Assembly (NCBI GenBank): GCA_963669415.2
Contig: CAXXPS010000003.1
Location: forward strand, 62,001 to 126,000
Source of the DNA: JAWKWH01 sp963669415
GTDB lineage: Bacteria > Pseudomonadota > Alphaproteobacteria > Rhizobiales > Rhizobiaceae
DNA length: 64,000 nucleotides
Direction of reading: 5' to 3'
Part shown: positions 50,918 through 59,431 of the stretch, piece by piece
Layout of the letters: each line of letters begins with the position of its first letter
Numbering within the stretch: position 1 is the first letter of the stretch
Notes under the pieces: model-generated
Databases searched by the model: none
Seen by the model: only the letters and a program-made list of their open reading frames with translations
What the model was told of the DNA's origin: nothing
Made by a program: the position numbers and the translations under genes

Positions 50918-51802
50918 TCAGATGCGTTCCCACTCCGCGTCGTCCATGACGTAACGGGCGTAGCGGAAGTCCCGAATATCCAGCAGTTGACCGTCACGGA
51001 AATCCAAAAGGATGAAATAGTTGGGCGGACCGGACGTATCGTTACGGTCGAATGCGAGAATGCCGGGGCGCCCTTCGATCACTCCCGGCGCCATCAGCCA
51101 ATCATCCCGCTCAGAATAGTTGGTGAAGTAAAGGCCGACGGTCTCTCCGCGGCGTTCCTCAACCGACACAAGCTCTAGATGAACTTCTTCGGCCAGCATG
51201 TCGCGAACAGCGTCAAAATCATGCGCGTTAAAGCGTTCGGCATAGCGTTTCAGCTGATCGCATTCAGTGTCTGATAGCTTAGACGGAATTGCCGGCGCGG
51301 CGTCCGTATCCCGCGCTTTCAGGCTTGCGCGTCCCCGATGCAGGGCCGATTTGACCGCATCAACCGACATTCCGGTGAGGCTGGCCACCTCCGATGCCGA
51401 ATAACCGAGTACGTCGCGCAGGATCACCGTGCTGCGTTGTTTTGGTGGCAATGCCATCAGCGGCCGGAGATTGCCGACCGTGGAACCATGGCGCGGTAAT
51501 TGGTCGATCGACGGCATCTGTTGCGCAGCCTCGTGTTTCATGGCTCGTTCGCTTTTTTGCGATCTGATAAAATTCATTGCGGTGTTGTGCGCGATCGAGA
51601 ACAGCCAGGATCGCAGATTGGTGATGCCTATCCCGGCCGAAATGGCGCGCGATGCCTTGAGCAGTGTCTCCTGAACGAGGTCTTCGCCATCGATCACCGA
51701 ACCGGACATGCGCGCCAAATAGCGGTGCAGTTCGGGCCGGAGATGGGCCAGCGCCGCTTCAAACTCCGACATCGTACGGTCAATTTGCACCTGTTCCGTC
51801 AT
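50918..51802 (-). CDS. ECF-type RNA polymerase sigma factor with C-terminal SnoaL-like domain
   Basis: 294 residues from the ATG at 51802. Sigma region 2 is GEDLVQETLLKASRAI...NLRSWLFSIAHNTAMNFIR and region 4 is LPPKQRSTVILRDVLGYSASEVAS with MSVDAVKSALHRGRASLK. A C-terminal extension of about 110 residues (CDQLKRYAERFNAHDFDAVRDML ... FYFTN) is SnoaL/NTF2-like, as in ECF41/SigJ-type sigma factors, where it senses or modulates activity in place of an anti-sigma factor. The upstream SDR gene ends 1 bp before this start, so they form one operon, as ECF41 partners often do. Confidence 0.87.
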   Translation of the reverse strand: MTEQVQIDRTMSEFEAALAHLRPELHRYLARMSGSVIDGEDLVQETLLKASRAISAGIGITNLRSWLFSIAHNTAMNFIRSQKSERAMKHEAAQQMPSIDQLPRHGSTVGNLRPLMALPPKQRSTVILRDVLGYSASEVASLTGMSVDAVKSALHRGRASLKARDTDAAPAIPSKLSDTECDQLKRYAERFNAHDFDAVRDMLAEEVHLELVSVEERRGETVGLYFTNYSERDDWLMAPGVIEGRPGILAFDRNDTSGPPNYFILLDFRDGQLLDIRDFRYARYVMDDAEWERI

Positions 51803-51803
51803 G

Positions 51804-52547
51804 TCAGGCCATGACCTCCAAACCCGCGCCCGTGACCCCATAGGTTTGTGATTTTTGCCCCGAATCTGCAAGAAGTCCGATCACGCCTGATGCTATTACA
51901 TCTGCGGTTAGCGGCATTTCCCACTGGCTCATGAATTTCTCGGCACTGATCGATGCAGCATCAGCATAGGCCGAAGATGCGTCTTTGGCGATCTCGGTTC
52001 CGGAGACAAGCTGCTTGGGATAGATGGTGATGAACGTCAGGTCCAGTCCGCGCTTTCCAGCCTCCCAGTTGGCATAATTGGACACATAATGCTGCATACG
52101 CTTCGCGCCGGCATAGCCCCCCGACAGGGGCGAGCCGCCGATTGCCGCGCCGCTGGCGAAGCTGACCACCATTCCGCCATCGGGCATGGCTCCATTCAAT
52201 GCCGCGCGTGTGAACTCGAACGCGATCTTGGTGTCAGCATTCCAGGTGGCGCTGAATTCATCCCAGCTCTGTTGGCTGAGCGGCTTCATTTCCGGCCGGT
52301 TCCCACCTGCGATAATCAACAGATCCGGCCGTACTTCATCCAGCAGTTTCGAAGCCGAGTTGTCGGCTGATGCGTCCCGCGCGATGGTTTTGATCGCAGG
52401 TGTATCTGCTTTCAAAGCGTTTAGTCCTGCTTCGTTGCGTGCCACGGCGACAGTTTCGACACCAGTATTTGCCAACTCGATTGCCAAGGCCCGGCCAACG
52501 CCTTTGCTGCCTCCAACAACCAAGGCTTTTTTGTAGGGAATGCTCAT
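51804..52547 (-). CDS. Short-chain dehydrogenase/reductase
   Basis: 247 residues. The Rossmann cofactor motif is ALVVGGSKGVGRALAIELAN (GGSKGVG), and catalytic Ser and Tyr-x-x-x-Lys are in VSFASGAAIGGSPLSGGYAGAKRMQ (Tyr and Lys in YAGAK). NAD(P)-dependent oxidoreductase of unknown substrate. The ATG at 52547 is used since the frame beyond it (to 52589) lacks family resemblance. It is cotranscribed with the ECF sigma factor that follows immediately; partner oxidoreductases under ECF41 control are common. Confidence 0.88.
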   Translation of the reverse strand: MSIPYKKALVVGGSKGVGRALAIELANTGVETVAVARNEAGLNALKADTPAIKTIARDASADNSASKLLDEVRPDLLIIAGGNRPEMKPLSQQSWDEFSATWNADTKIAFEFTRAALNGAMPDGGMVVSFASGAAIGGSPLSGGYAGAKRMQHYVSNYANWEAGKRGLDLTFITIYPKQLVSGTEIAKDASSAYADAASISAEKFMSQWEMPLTADVIASGVIGLLADSGQKSQTYGVTGAGLEVMA

Positions 52548-52701
52548 CAATTCTGCTCCTGTTTCGCATATCTTTGTCTGTGTAGACACACGGCAAGTGC
52601 AAAAGGGTTCGCCAACCAGACCGTTTTGGGCTAATTTTTTTCAACAGGTGAAATGGGGAACAGGAGAAGCGGCGCCCTGCAACCAGTGGAGAGTGCAATA
52701 A

Positions 52702-53550
52702 ATGGCGAAAAAAGAGGCGAATTCAAACTCAGGTAACTCCGGCGACCTGAAAAATCCGAAATCGAAAAAGATCTCCAATGCCGATTACGAAAAAATCCTC
52801 ACACTCCAGCAGATTGAACTGGTCAAGCTGCAGGAATGGGTAAAGCACACAGGTCACCGCGTCGCCATCATTTTTGAAGGACGCGATGCTGCCGGCAAGG
52901 GCGGCACAATCAAACGCATCACCGAGGCTCTGAACCCGCGTATTTGCCAGGTAGTGGCGCTGCCGGCGCCGACCGAACGTGAGAAGACCCAATGGTATTT
53001 TCAGCGATATGTTGCCCATCTTCCGTCCGCAGGCGAGATCATCATCTTTGACCGATCCTGGTACAACAGGGCGGGTGTTGAGCGGGTCATGGGATTTTGC
53101 TCGGACGAGGAATACCGGGAGTTTTTGCGAAGTTGTCCGGAATTTGAGCGGATGCTGGTCCGCTCCGGCATCCAGCTGATCAAATACTGGTTCTCGGTGA
53201 GTGATGAAGAGCAGGAGCGCCGCTTTCAGAAAAGACTGACTGATCCTACCAAGCGGTGGAAACTGAGCCCGATGGATCTGGAAAGCAGAAAGCGCTGGGT
53301 TGAATATTCAAAAGCCAAGGATGAGATGTTTGCCCACACGGACATCAAGCAAGCGCCCTGGTATGTGGTTGCTTCCGACGTCAAAAAGCATGCGCGGTTG
53401 AATTGCATCAAACATCTGCTTTCGCTGATCCCTTATCAGGATTTGACGCCGGAACCGATAGAGCTCGAGGAACGTCCCGCACAGCAGGGCTATACCCGCC
53501 CGCCGATGGACGACCAGACATTCGTTCCGGAGTTTCACCGAACTATTTGA
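52702..53550 (+). CDS. ppk2: Polyphosphate kinase 2
   Basis: 282 residues, single-domain class I PPK2. The Walker A is VAIIFEGRDAAGKGGTIKRI (Gly60-Gly67), lid and Walker B regions are FQRYVAHLPSAGEIIIFDRSWYNRAGVERVMGF in pieces, then IQLIKYWFSVSDEEQ. The enzyme uses polyphosphate to phosphorylate GDP or ADP, or runs the reverse. The first 25 residues are low-complexity (Asn/Ser/Lys). The ATG at 52702 has GAGAG upstream. Single gene, divergent from the SDR gene. Confidence 0.95.
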   Translation: MAKKEANSNSGNSGDLKNPKSKKISNADYEKILTLQQIELVKLQEWVKHTGHRVAIIFEGRDAAGKGGTIKRITEALNPRICQVVALPAPTEREKTQWYFQRYVAHLPSAGEIIIFDRSWYNRAGVERVMGFCSDEEYREFLRSCPEFERMLVRSGIQLIKYWFSVSDEEQERRFQKRLTDPTKRWKLSPMDLESRKRWVEYSKAKDEMFAHTDIKQAPWYVVASDVKKHARLNCIKHLLSLIPYQDLTPEPIELEERPAQQGYTRPPMDDQTFVPEFHRTI

Positions 53551-53557
53551 TTTTGGG

Positions 53558-53576
53558 GCCGGGCAACTCGCCCGGC
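53558..53576 (+). terminator. Hairpin between ppk2 and the convergent aminotransferase
   Basis: GCCGGGC (53558-53564) and GCCCGGC (53570-53576) form a perfect GC-rich stem around AACTC, 8 bp after the ppk2 stop and followed by ACATTTT. This is a plausible though weak-tract terminator shared by the two convergent genes. Confidence 0.6.
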
Positions 53577-53584
53577 ACATTTTC

Positions 53585-54928
53585 CTAAACGGCGATGCCG
53601 GTCAGTGTTTTTCTGAACACGTCGATAATTTCATCGATGTGGCTCTTTTCCGAAACCAGCGGAGGTGCAACGATTGCCGTGTCGCCCGTCCATTTGACGT
53701 GGCAGCCGTTCCAGAACATTTGCTTTTGCAACGCATTTCCGCGAATGCCGGGTTTTCCATCCTCAGGCCAAACTTCGATGCCGGCAAGCATGCCGAAACC
53801 GCGCAAGTCGCGGACGACGGGAATGTCCTTCAATGACCATATCGCATCAAGAAAATAGTCAGAGAGTGAAGCGGCGCGTTCGTAAAGTCCCTCATCCTCA
53901 TAGATCTGTAGCGTGGCCAGGCCAGCGGCACAGGCCGCGGGATGGGCTGAATAGGTATAGCCGTGGAAAAACTCGATTGCGGCTTCTGGCGACGCATTGG
54001 TGATTGTTTCGTAAATCTCATCCTTCGCAGCAACCGCACCCATCGGGATTGAGCCGTTGGTCAGCGCCTTGGCCATGGTGATGATGTCGGGCGTGACGTT
54101 GAAGACATTGCTGGCGAAGGCTTTGCCCAGCCGGCCGAAGCCGGTGATCACTTCGTCAAAAACCAGCAGTATACCGTGCTGATCGCAGATTTGGCGCAGG
54201 CGCTCCAGATACCCTTTCGGCGGCACCAAAGTGCCGGTGGAACCGGCGACCGGCTCGACGAAGACGGCTGCGATGGTGGACCCGCCATATGTCTCACAAT
54301 GGCGTTGTAGATCGTTGGCCAATTCGGCGCCGTTTTCGGGCTGGCCACGCTCGAAGACGTTCTCGCTGTCCCAGGTATGGCGCAACATGACGACGTTTGG
54401 CATGACAACGGGGAAGCTTTCCCGGTTCTTGACCATGCCTGAAAGCGAAATGCCGCCAATGTTGACGCCGTGATAGGCGCGCTCGCGGCTGACAAAACGG
54501 ATGCGCTGCGAGTCACCACGAGCGCGATGATACGCCATCACCATTTTCAGAGCCGTATCAATGGCTTCCGAACCGGAATTGACGAAGAAAACGTGGTTGA
54601 AGGGATCCGGAAGATGGCGCGAAAGTTTCGACGCCAGCGCAAACGAACCCGGATGTCCCATTTGGAAAGGGGCCGAGTAGTCGTTTTGCAGCATTTGTGC
54701 GTGGACAGCCTCGGCGATCTCGCGCCGTCCATGGCCGGCCGCGACATTGAACAGTCCTGACGAACCGTCAATTATCTTGCCGCCATTTTGATCCCACAAA
54801 TAAACGCCTTCGCTCTTTACCACCATGCGCGGCGATTTCTTGAAATCACGGTTCTGGGAGAACGGCATCCAGTGCTGTTCCAGAGAGTTGGTCGAGAACT
54901 GCTCGAGCGGCTGGGCAAGAATATTCAT
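53585..54928 (-). CDS. Class III aminotransferase (omega-amino acid:pyruvate type)
   Basis: 447 residues, PLP fold-type I. Seen are HWMPFSQNRDFKKSPRMVV, DGSSGLFNVAAGHGRREIAEAV, VFFVNSGSEAIDTALKMVMAYH, ERAYHGVNIGGISLSG, LLVFDEVITGFGRLGKAFAS (Asp of the DEV motif) and TMAKALTNGSIPMGAV with the PLP lysine. This pattern fits beta-alanine/omega-amino acid:pyruvate aminotransferases. The ATG at 54928 (MNILAQPLEQ) is chosen as the usual start. It is divergent from an ABC importer gene over about 420 bp. Confidence 0.93.
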   Translation of the reverse strand: MNILAQPLEQFSTNSLEQHWMPFSQNRDFKKSPRMVVKSEGVYLWDQNGGKIIDGSSGLFNVAAGHGRREIAEAVHAQMLQNDYSAPFQMGHPGSFALASKLSRHLPDPFNHVFFVNSGSEAIDTALKMVMAYHRARGDSQRIRFVSRERAYHGVNIGGISLSGMVKNRESFPVVMPNVVMLRHTWDSENVFERGQPENGAELANDLQRHCETYGGSTIAAVFVEPVAGSTGTLVPPKGYLERLRQICDQHGILLVFDEVITGFGRLGKAFASNVFNVTPDIITMAKALTNGSIPMGAVAAKDEIYETITNASPEAAIEFFHGYTYSAHPAACAAGLATLQIYEDEGLYERAASLSDYFLDAIWSLKDIPVVRDLRGFGMLAGIEVWPEDGKPGIRGNALQKQMFWNGCHVKWTGDTAIVAPPLVSEKSHIDEIIDVFRKTLTGIAV

Positions 54929-55348
54929 CGCGCACGATCCTGAATCTGAGAGAAAAACCAAAAGCGCCGGAAACACTCCGGCCGGACCTTGTTCCGTGGC
55001 GTTAGTCTGCCAGCATTCGGCTGCATTGATAGGGCCAGCATGGGCGATATTTGATGCCACGCTTCTGGTCGTCTGCCGCGACAGAATTGCCCGTCTTTGC
55101 GCCCTTTTTCCTGAGCCGTGCCCTTTGAATGGTTCGCTGCCTTCAATTCATCTGAAGGAAGATTGGTCAGATTCGAACAGACTATGAGGGTGAGATTCTG
55201 TGTGATAGGTCCGCATGTCGCATTTTGATAACCGCACGGCGTAATCGGGACGCACGTTTACCTTTGATGCGTCAAGTCTGCCTTGTTTTTGACAAAAGCG
55301 CACAAGTGCGGAATGTTAGGCTAAACAAACAATAATCGGGAGTGAGAA
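54929..55348. other. Intergenic region between the aminotransferase and ABC importer
   Basis: No gene is supported in this 420 bp. Near the right end TTGACA (55289-55294) could be a -35 for the binding-protein gene, with a weak AATGTT about 17 bp on. Between them CGCACAAGTGCG (55299-55310) is a 5-2-5 palindrome suited to a repressor. The rest shows nothing clear. The Shine-Dalgarno GGGAGTGAG is 5-12 bases before the 55349 ATG. Confidence 0.4.
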
Positions 55349-57016
55349 ATGACCACATACAAGAGTAATGGAGATCGCGTTCCGGTCGCCATTGAGGAAA
55401 TGGCGGAAGGCGTGAAAACCGGCAAATTCGATCGCCGCGAGTTCCTCGCACTGGCAAGTGCCTTTGGTGCATCCACGGCGATGGCCTACAGCATGATCGG
55501 CCTGACGGCCCCAGAGGCTAAAGCTGCTTCACACGGCATTCAACAGGGCGGTACCTTGCGATACCAGACTGAGGTTCGTGGTTTGAAGGATCCGCGGACG
55601 TTTGATTGGAGCCAGATCGCCAATTTTGCACGGGGCTGGCTTGAGTATCTAGTGCAGTACAATGCCGACGGTACATTCGAAGGCCGACTGCTTGAAAGTT
55701 GGGAGGTCAATGACGACGCGACTGTTTACACGCTGAATGTCCGCAAGGGTGTTAAGTGGAACAATGGCGACGATTTCACTGCAGAGGATGTGAAGCGTAA
55801 CATCGAGATGTGGTGTGACAAGGGCGTCGAAGGCAATTCGATGGCCGGCCGCATGGCAACGCTGATCGACGCCGACACCAACATGGCCAAAGAAGGCGTT
55901 ATCGAAGTCGTTGACAGCCATACGGTCAAGCTGAACCTACCGGCGCCAGATATTTCGATTATTCCAGGCATGGCCGACTATCCGGCGGCTATTGTTCACT
56001 CGTCGCACAATGGCGAGACGATGCTCGACAATCCTGTTGGCACCGGTCCTTATCTTCCTGAATCTCTGGAAGTTGGTGTCAAAGGCGTTCTTGTTCGCAA
56101 CGAAAACCACGAATGGTGGGATGCCGGAAACGGCGCCTATTTGGACCGGGTCGAGTTCATCGATTTCGGCACCGACCCGTCTGCTTGGGTGGCCGCGGTT
56201 GAATCCGATGAAGTTGATATGTTGTATGAGTCGGTCGGTGACTTTGTCGACGTGCTCGACGGCATCGGCTGGAATAAGTCGGAAGTTGTTACTGCCAACA
56301 CGATCGTCATCCGTACCAATCAGGAGGCGGAAGTTGACGGCAAGAAACCTTATGCAGATGCTCGTGTTCGCCGTGCATTGGCCATGGCGGTCGACAACAG
56401 TGTCTGCCTCGAACTCGGCTATGCCAATCGCGGCACCGTGGCGGAAAACCATCACGTTTGCCCGATCCATCCTGAGTATGCCGAGCTTCCTGCACAAAAG
56501 GTCGATCCCGAGGGCGCCTTGGCCCTGATGACCGAAGCCGGTATGGCCGATTTTGAGCATGAGCTTCAGTCGATCGATGATGACTGGCGCAAGAACACGA
56601 CCGACTCGGTTGCAGACCAGCTGCGAAAGGCCGGAATCAAGGTCAAGCGTACTATTCTGCCGGGCTCGACGTTCTGGAACGATTGGGCGAAATACCCGTT
56701 CTCGTCGACCAACTGGAACCAGCGTCCACTTGGTGTTCAGGTGCTCGCACTTGCGTATCGTGGTGGAGAAGCCTGGAACGAGGCTGCTTTCAATAACAAG
56801 GAGTTTGACGACACCTTGACCGAAGCACTTGCGATCGCTGACGCTGACCAGCGGCGTGAGAAGTGCAAGCGGCTGCAGGAAATCATGCAGGAGGAGGGCG
56901 TTATCATTCAGCCTTACTGGCGTTCGCTCTACCGCCACTACAATGACAAGGTCGCGAACGGCGATATGCATCCGACCTTCGAAATCTATCCACATAAACT
57001 TGGGCTTAAAGCCTAG
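55349..57016 (+). CDS. Peptide/nickel-type ABC transporter substrate-binding protein
   Basis: 555 residues, solute-binding family 5. A twin-arginine-like signal (TGKFDRREFLALASAFGAS, Arg29-Arg30) ends near PEAKAASHG. The mature part has TLRYQTEVRGLKDPRTFDWS, VYTLNVRKGVKWNNGDDFTAEDVKRNIEMW in parts, NPVGTGPYLPESLEVG and the C-terminal ADADQRREKCKRLQEIMQEEGVIIQPYW. Family members bind oligopeptides, opines, cyclic or quaternary compounds. The permeases follow after a hairpin with a T-run, so this gene likely has extra mRNA. Ligand unknown. Confidence 0.93.
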   Translation: MTTYKSNGDRVPVAIEEMAEGVKTGKFDRREFLALASAFGASTAMAYSMIGLTAPEAKAASHGIQQGGTLRYQTEVRGLKDPRTFDWSQIANFARGWLEYLVQYNADGTFEGRLLESWEVNDDATVYTLNVRKGVKWNNGDDFTAEDVKRNIEMWCDKGVEGNSMAGRMATLIDADTNMAKEGVIEVVDSHTVKLNLPAPDISIIPGMADYPAAIVHSSHNGETMLDNPVGTGPYLPESLEVGVKGVLVRNENHEWWDAGNGAYLDRVEFIDFGTDPSAWVAAVESDEVDMLYESVGDFVDVLDGIGWNKSEVVTANTIVIRTNQEAEVDGKKPYADARVRRALAMAVDNSVCLELGYANRGTVAENHHVCPIHPEYAELPAQKVDPEGALALMTEAGMADFEHELQSIDDDWRKNTTDSVADQLRKAGIKVKRTILPGSTFWNDWAKYPFSSTNWNQRPLGVQVLALAYRGGEAWNEAAFNNKEFDDTLTEALAIADADQRREKCKRLQEIMQEEGVIIQPYWRSLYRHYNDKVANGDMHPTFEIYPHKLGLKA

Positions 57017-57026
57017 TTGAGCTGTT

Positions 57027-57058
57027 GACAGGGGCCGTTTTACGGCCCCTGTCTTTTT
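57027..57058 (+). terminator. Attenuator hairpin between binding-protein and permease genes
   Basis: GACAGGGGCCG (57027-57037) pairs perfectly with CGGCCCCTGTC (57043-57053) around TTTTA and is followed by TTTTT. This is a good intrinsic terminator 10 bp after the stop of the binding-protein gene. As the same-strand transporter genes follow, it probably acts as a partial terminator that raises the ratio of binding protein to membrane subunits. Confidence 0.8.
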
Positions 57059-57156
57059 CCGGAGGGAACAGGCCGGCTGGGTCATGACCCACAGTGTCCC
57101 GCCTGAGGAGGAGACCCGGGACACCGCCGCGCCGCAGACAAGAAAGATGGGCGACA

Positions 57157-58203
57157 ATGGGCGCGTTTATCCTAAAACGGTTATGGGTTATGGCCCTGAC
57201 CGCACTTTGCCTGACATTCGTTGTATTCTTCCTGGCCAATCTCTATCCGAATTTGGAGAAGCTGGCGAAGACGCAGGGCAATATGCGTATGACGGACGAG
57301 CAGGTAGCATCCTGGCTCGATCGCAACGGATACACCAGCAATCTTGTTATTCGCTACGGCGAATGGCTGGGGCTTGTGCCGGGTTGGAAGCGCACGGACG
57401 AAGAAGGCAAAGTTTCAGGTCGCTGTCTCAGGCCGGGGATGGAACCTGAAGATATGCCGGACTATTGCGGCGTCGTGCAATGGGAGTTCGGCTACTCCAC
57501 TGTTTTCAAGACCGATGTCGGGGACGTTGTCGGAAAACGCCTGCTGCTCACAGGCAAGCTGATGTTTTGGGTGATGATCGTCATGGTGCCAATGGCGCTG
57601 GTTATCGGGGTGCTTGCGGGCATGCGGGAAGGCTCCAAAACCGACCGGTCCTTATCCACCTTCTCGATCGCCACGACGGCGACGCCGGAATATGTGTCGG
57701 GTGTCATACTCATTGTCATTTTTGCAAGCTCGGTCGTCGGTCTGAAGTGGTTCAAGGGATCGGCCACTTCGGCAATGGATGACATGACATTCGCAAACTT
57801 CACCCTGCCGGTTTTGACTATGGCGCTTTACGGCATGGGCTACATCGCGCGAATGACTCGGGCCTCGATGGCCGAAGTGATGACCGCCCAATATATTCGC
57901 ACCGCCCGCCTTAAGGGGATGACATTTGGCGCGGTCGTCATGAAACACGCATTGCGCAATGCTCTTATCGCTCCGTTCACCGTCATCATGCTGCAGTTTC
58001 CGTGGCTACTGACCGGTGTCGTGATTGTTGAGACATTGTTCAACTACAAGGGCTTTGGCTGGACCCTGGTTCAGGCCGCCTCCAACAATGACATTGAACT
58101 GCTGCTGAGTTGTTCGATTGTCGCAGTAATCGTGGTTCTTGTGACGCAGCTGTTGTCGGATATCGGCTATGCGTTTCTCAATCCACGTATCCGTGTCGGT
58201 TAA
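57157..58203 (+). CDS. Peptide/nickel-type ABC transporter permease 1 (DppB-like)
   Basis: About 348 residues with six membrane helices (FILKRLWVMALTALCLTFVVFFLANLYP; LMFWVMIVMVPMALVIGVLAGM; GVILIVIFASSVVGLKWF; VLTMALYGMGYIARMTRASM; FPWLLTGVVIVETLFNYKGFG; LLLSCSIVAVIVVLVTQLLSDIGYAFLNP). The EAA loop is YIRTARLKGMTFGAVVMKHALRNAL. An unusually large periplasmic loop sits between helices 1 and 2. The start at 57157 (MGAFILKRLW) is preferred over a GTG at 57094, whose added 21 residues are Arg/Pro-rich. Next gene 15 bp on. Confidence 0.9.
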   Translation: MGAFILKRLWVMALTALCLTFVVFFLANLYPNLEKLAKTQGNMRMTDEQVASWLDRNGYTSNLVIRYGEWLGLVPGWKRTDEEGKVSGRCLRPGMEPEDMPDYCGVVQWEFGYSTVFKTDVGDVVGKRLLLTGKLMFWVMIVMVPMALVIGVLAGMREGSKTDRSLSTFSIATTATPEYVSGVILIVIFASSVVGLKWFKGSATSAMDDMTFANFTLPVLTMALYGMGYIARMTRASMAEVMTAQYIRTARLKGMTFGAVVMKHALRNALIAPFTVIMLQFPWLLTGVVIVETLFNYKGFGWTLVQAASNNDIELLLSCSIVAVIVVLVTQLLSDIGYAFLNPRIRVG

Positions 58204-58218
58204 GGGGAGGCTGATCTG

Positions 58219-59415
58219 ATGGAACCACTTGGGTTTTTTGGAATTGCGGGACATGTAATCCTGCTTTTCTGGCCGGTATGGATCGCAATGGCGATTGTAT
58301 TGGGCATTTCTTACATGTTCCGGGCCAATCTCGGTCTCTATGGAAAGCTGTATGGCTCAACTCCCGGCATAATCGGATTCAGCATTGTGCTGTTCTGGTT
58401 TATGACCGCGATTTTTGCTGACGCGATCGCACCGTTTGATGAGATTTCCCAGATATCCGGCATGAAGAACAAGGTGCCCGGCACTCCCGTCCCGGAAATG
58501 GAGGGAGCGTACTATCTCTTCGGTGGTGACAACCTTGCCCGTGATGTGTTCAGCCGAATGGTCAAGGGCAGTCAGACGGTTTTCGTGATTGCACCGGCGG
58601 CGACATTGTTCGCGTTCATGGTTGGCGTCACACTGGGTTTGCCGGCTGGCTTTTTCACCGGCCGTCTTGATACCGTTCTGAGTTTTGTTGCCAATCTGGT
58701 GCTGGCATTTCCGGTTATCCTGCTGTTTTACCTGCTGGTGACCCCCGAAATCAGAAACACCGGGTATGAGCTGTTGAGATTTGGGGATTTCTCTTGGCAA
58801 AGTTCGATTCCCAACGTTTTGGCGGCCATACTGTTTTTGTTCCCAATCGTATTCTTGTTGGTGCTGTTCCAGTCGAAGTTTTACACTCGACCGGAACTCA
58901 GGAACATTTTGGTAGGCGTCACCTTGGTGATCGGTACATGGTATTACCTCGGATTTGCTTTCAACGCAGATCCGCTGGGCGTGTTTGCGATGGATCCAAA
59001 CAAGCTGAACATCTTCGTGGCGGTTGTCTTCGTTAACTCGCCAACTGTGTTCCGTATCGTTCGCGGCCTGGTGATGGACATCAAGACACGCGACTATGTG
59101 GCCGCCGCGCAAACCCGCGGTGAGGGGCCCTGGTACATCATGCTTTGGGAGATATTACCCAACGCGCGCGGTCCGCTGATCGTCGATTTCTGCCTGCGCA
59201 TTGGCTACACGACAATCCTGCTCGGAACGCTCGGTTTCTTTGGGCTTGGCTTGAGCCCTGAGAGTGCCGACTGGGGCTCGACCATTAACGAGGGTCGTAA
59301 ACTGCTGTCGATCTATCCGCATCCGGCTATTCCGCCGGCGCTGGCCCTGATGAGCCTGGTGCTCGGTCTCAATCTCCTCGCAGATGGTCTGCGTGAAGAA
59401 TCGCTCAAAGACTGA
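58219..59415 (+). CDS. Peptide/nickel-type ABC transporter permease 2 (DppC-like)
   Basis: 398 residues, longer than the usual 280-300 because of additional N-terminal helices (LGFFGIAGHVILLFWPVWIAMAIVLGISYMF) before the typical core. The core has DNLARDVFSRMVKGSQTVFVIA (the DxxGRD-type periplasmic motif), FMVGVTLGLPAGFFTGRLD, YVAAAQTRGEGPWYIMLWEILPNARGPLIVDF (EAA loop, in pieces) and LGLSPESADWGSTINEGRKLL at the end. It pairs with the upstream permease. The ATP-binding gene starts 16 bp after its stop. Confidence 0.92.
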   Translation: MEPLGFFGIAGHVILLFWPVWIAMAIVLGISYMFRANLGLYGKLYGSTPGIIGFSIVLFWFMTAIFADAIAPFDEISQISGMKNKVPGTPVPEMEGAYYLFGGDNLARDVFSRMVKGSQTVFVIAPAATLFAFMVGVTLGLPAGFFTGRLDTVLSFVANLVLAFPVILLFYLLVTPEIRNTGYELLRFGDFSWQSSIPNVLAAILFLFPIVFLLVLFQSKFYTRPELRNILVGVTLVIGTWYYLGFAFNADPLGVFAMDPNKLNIFVAVVFVNSPTVFRIVRGLVMDIKTRDYVAAAQTRGEGPWYIMLWEILPNARGPLIVDFCLRIGYTTILLGTLGFFGLGLSPESADWGSTINEGRKLLSIYPHPAIPPALALMSLVLGLNLLADGLREESLKD

Positions 59416-59431
59416 AGGGGAGGACAGAAAA

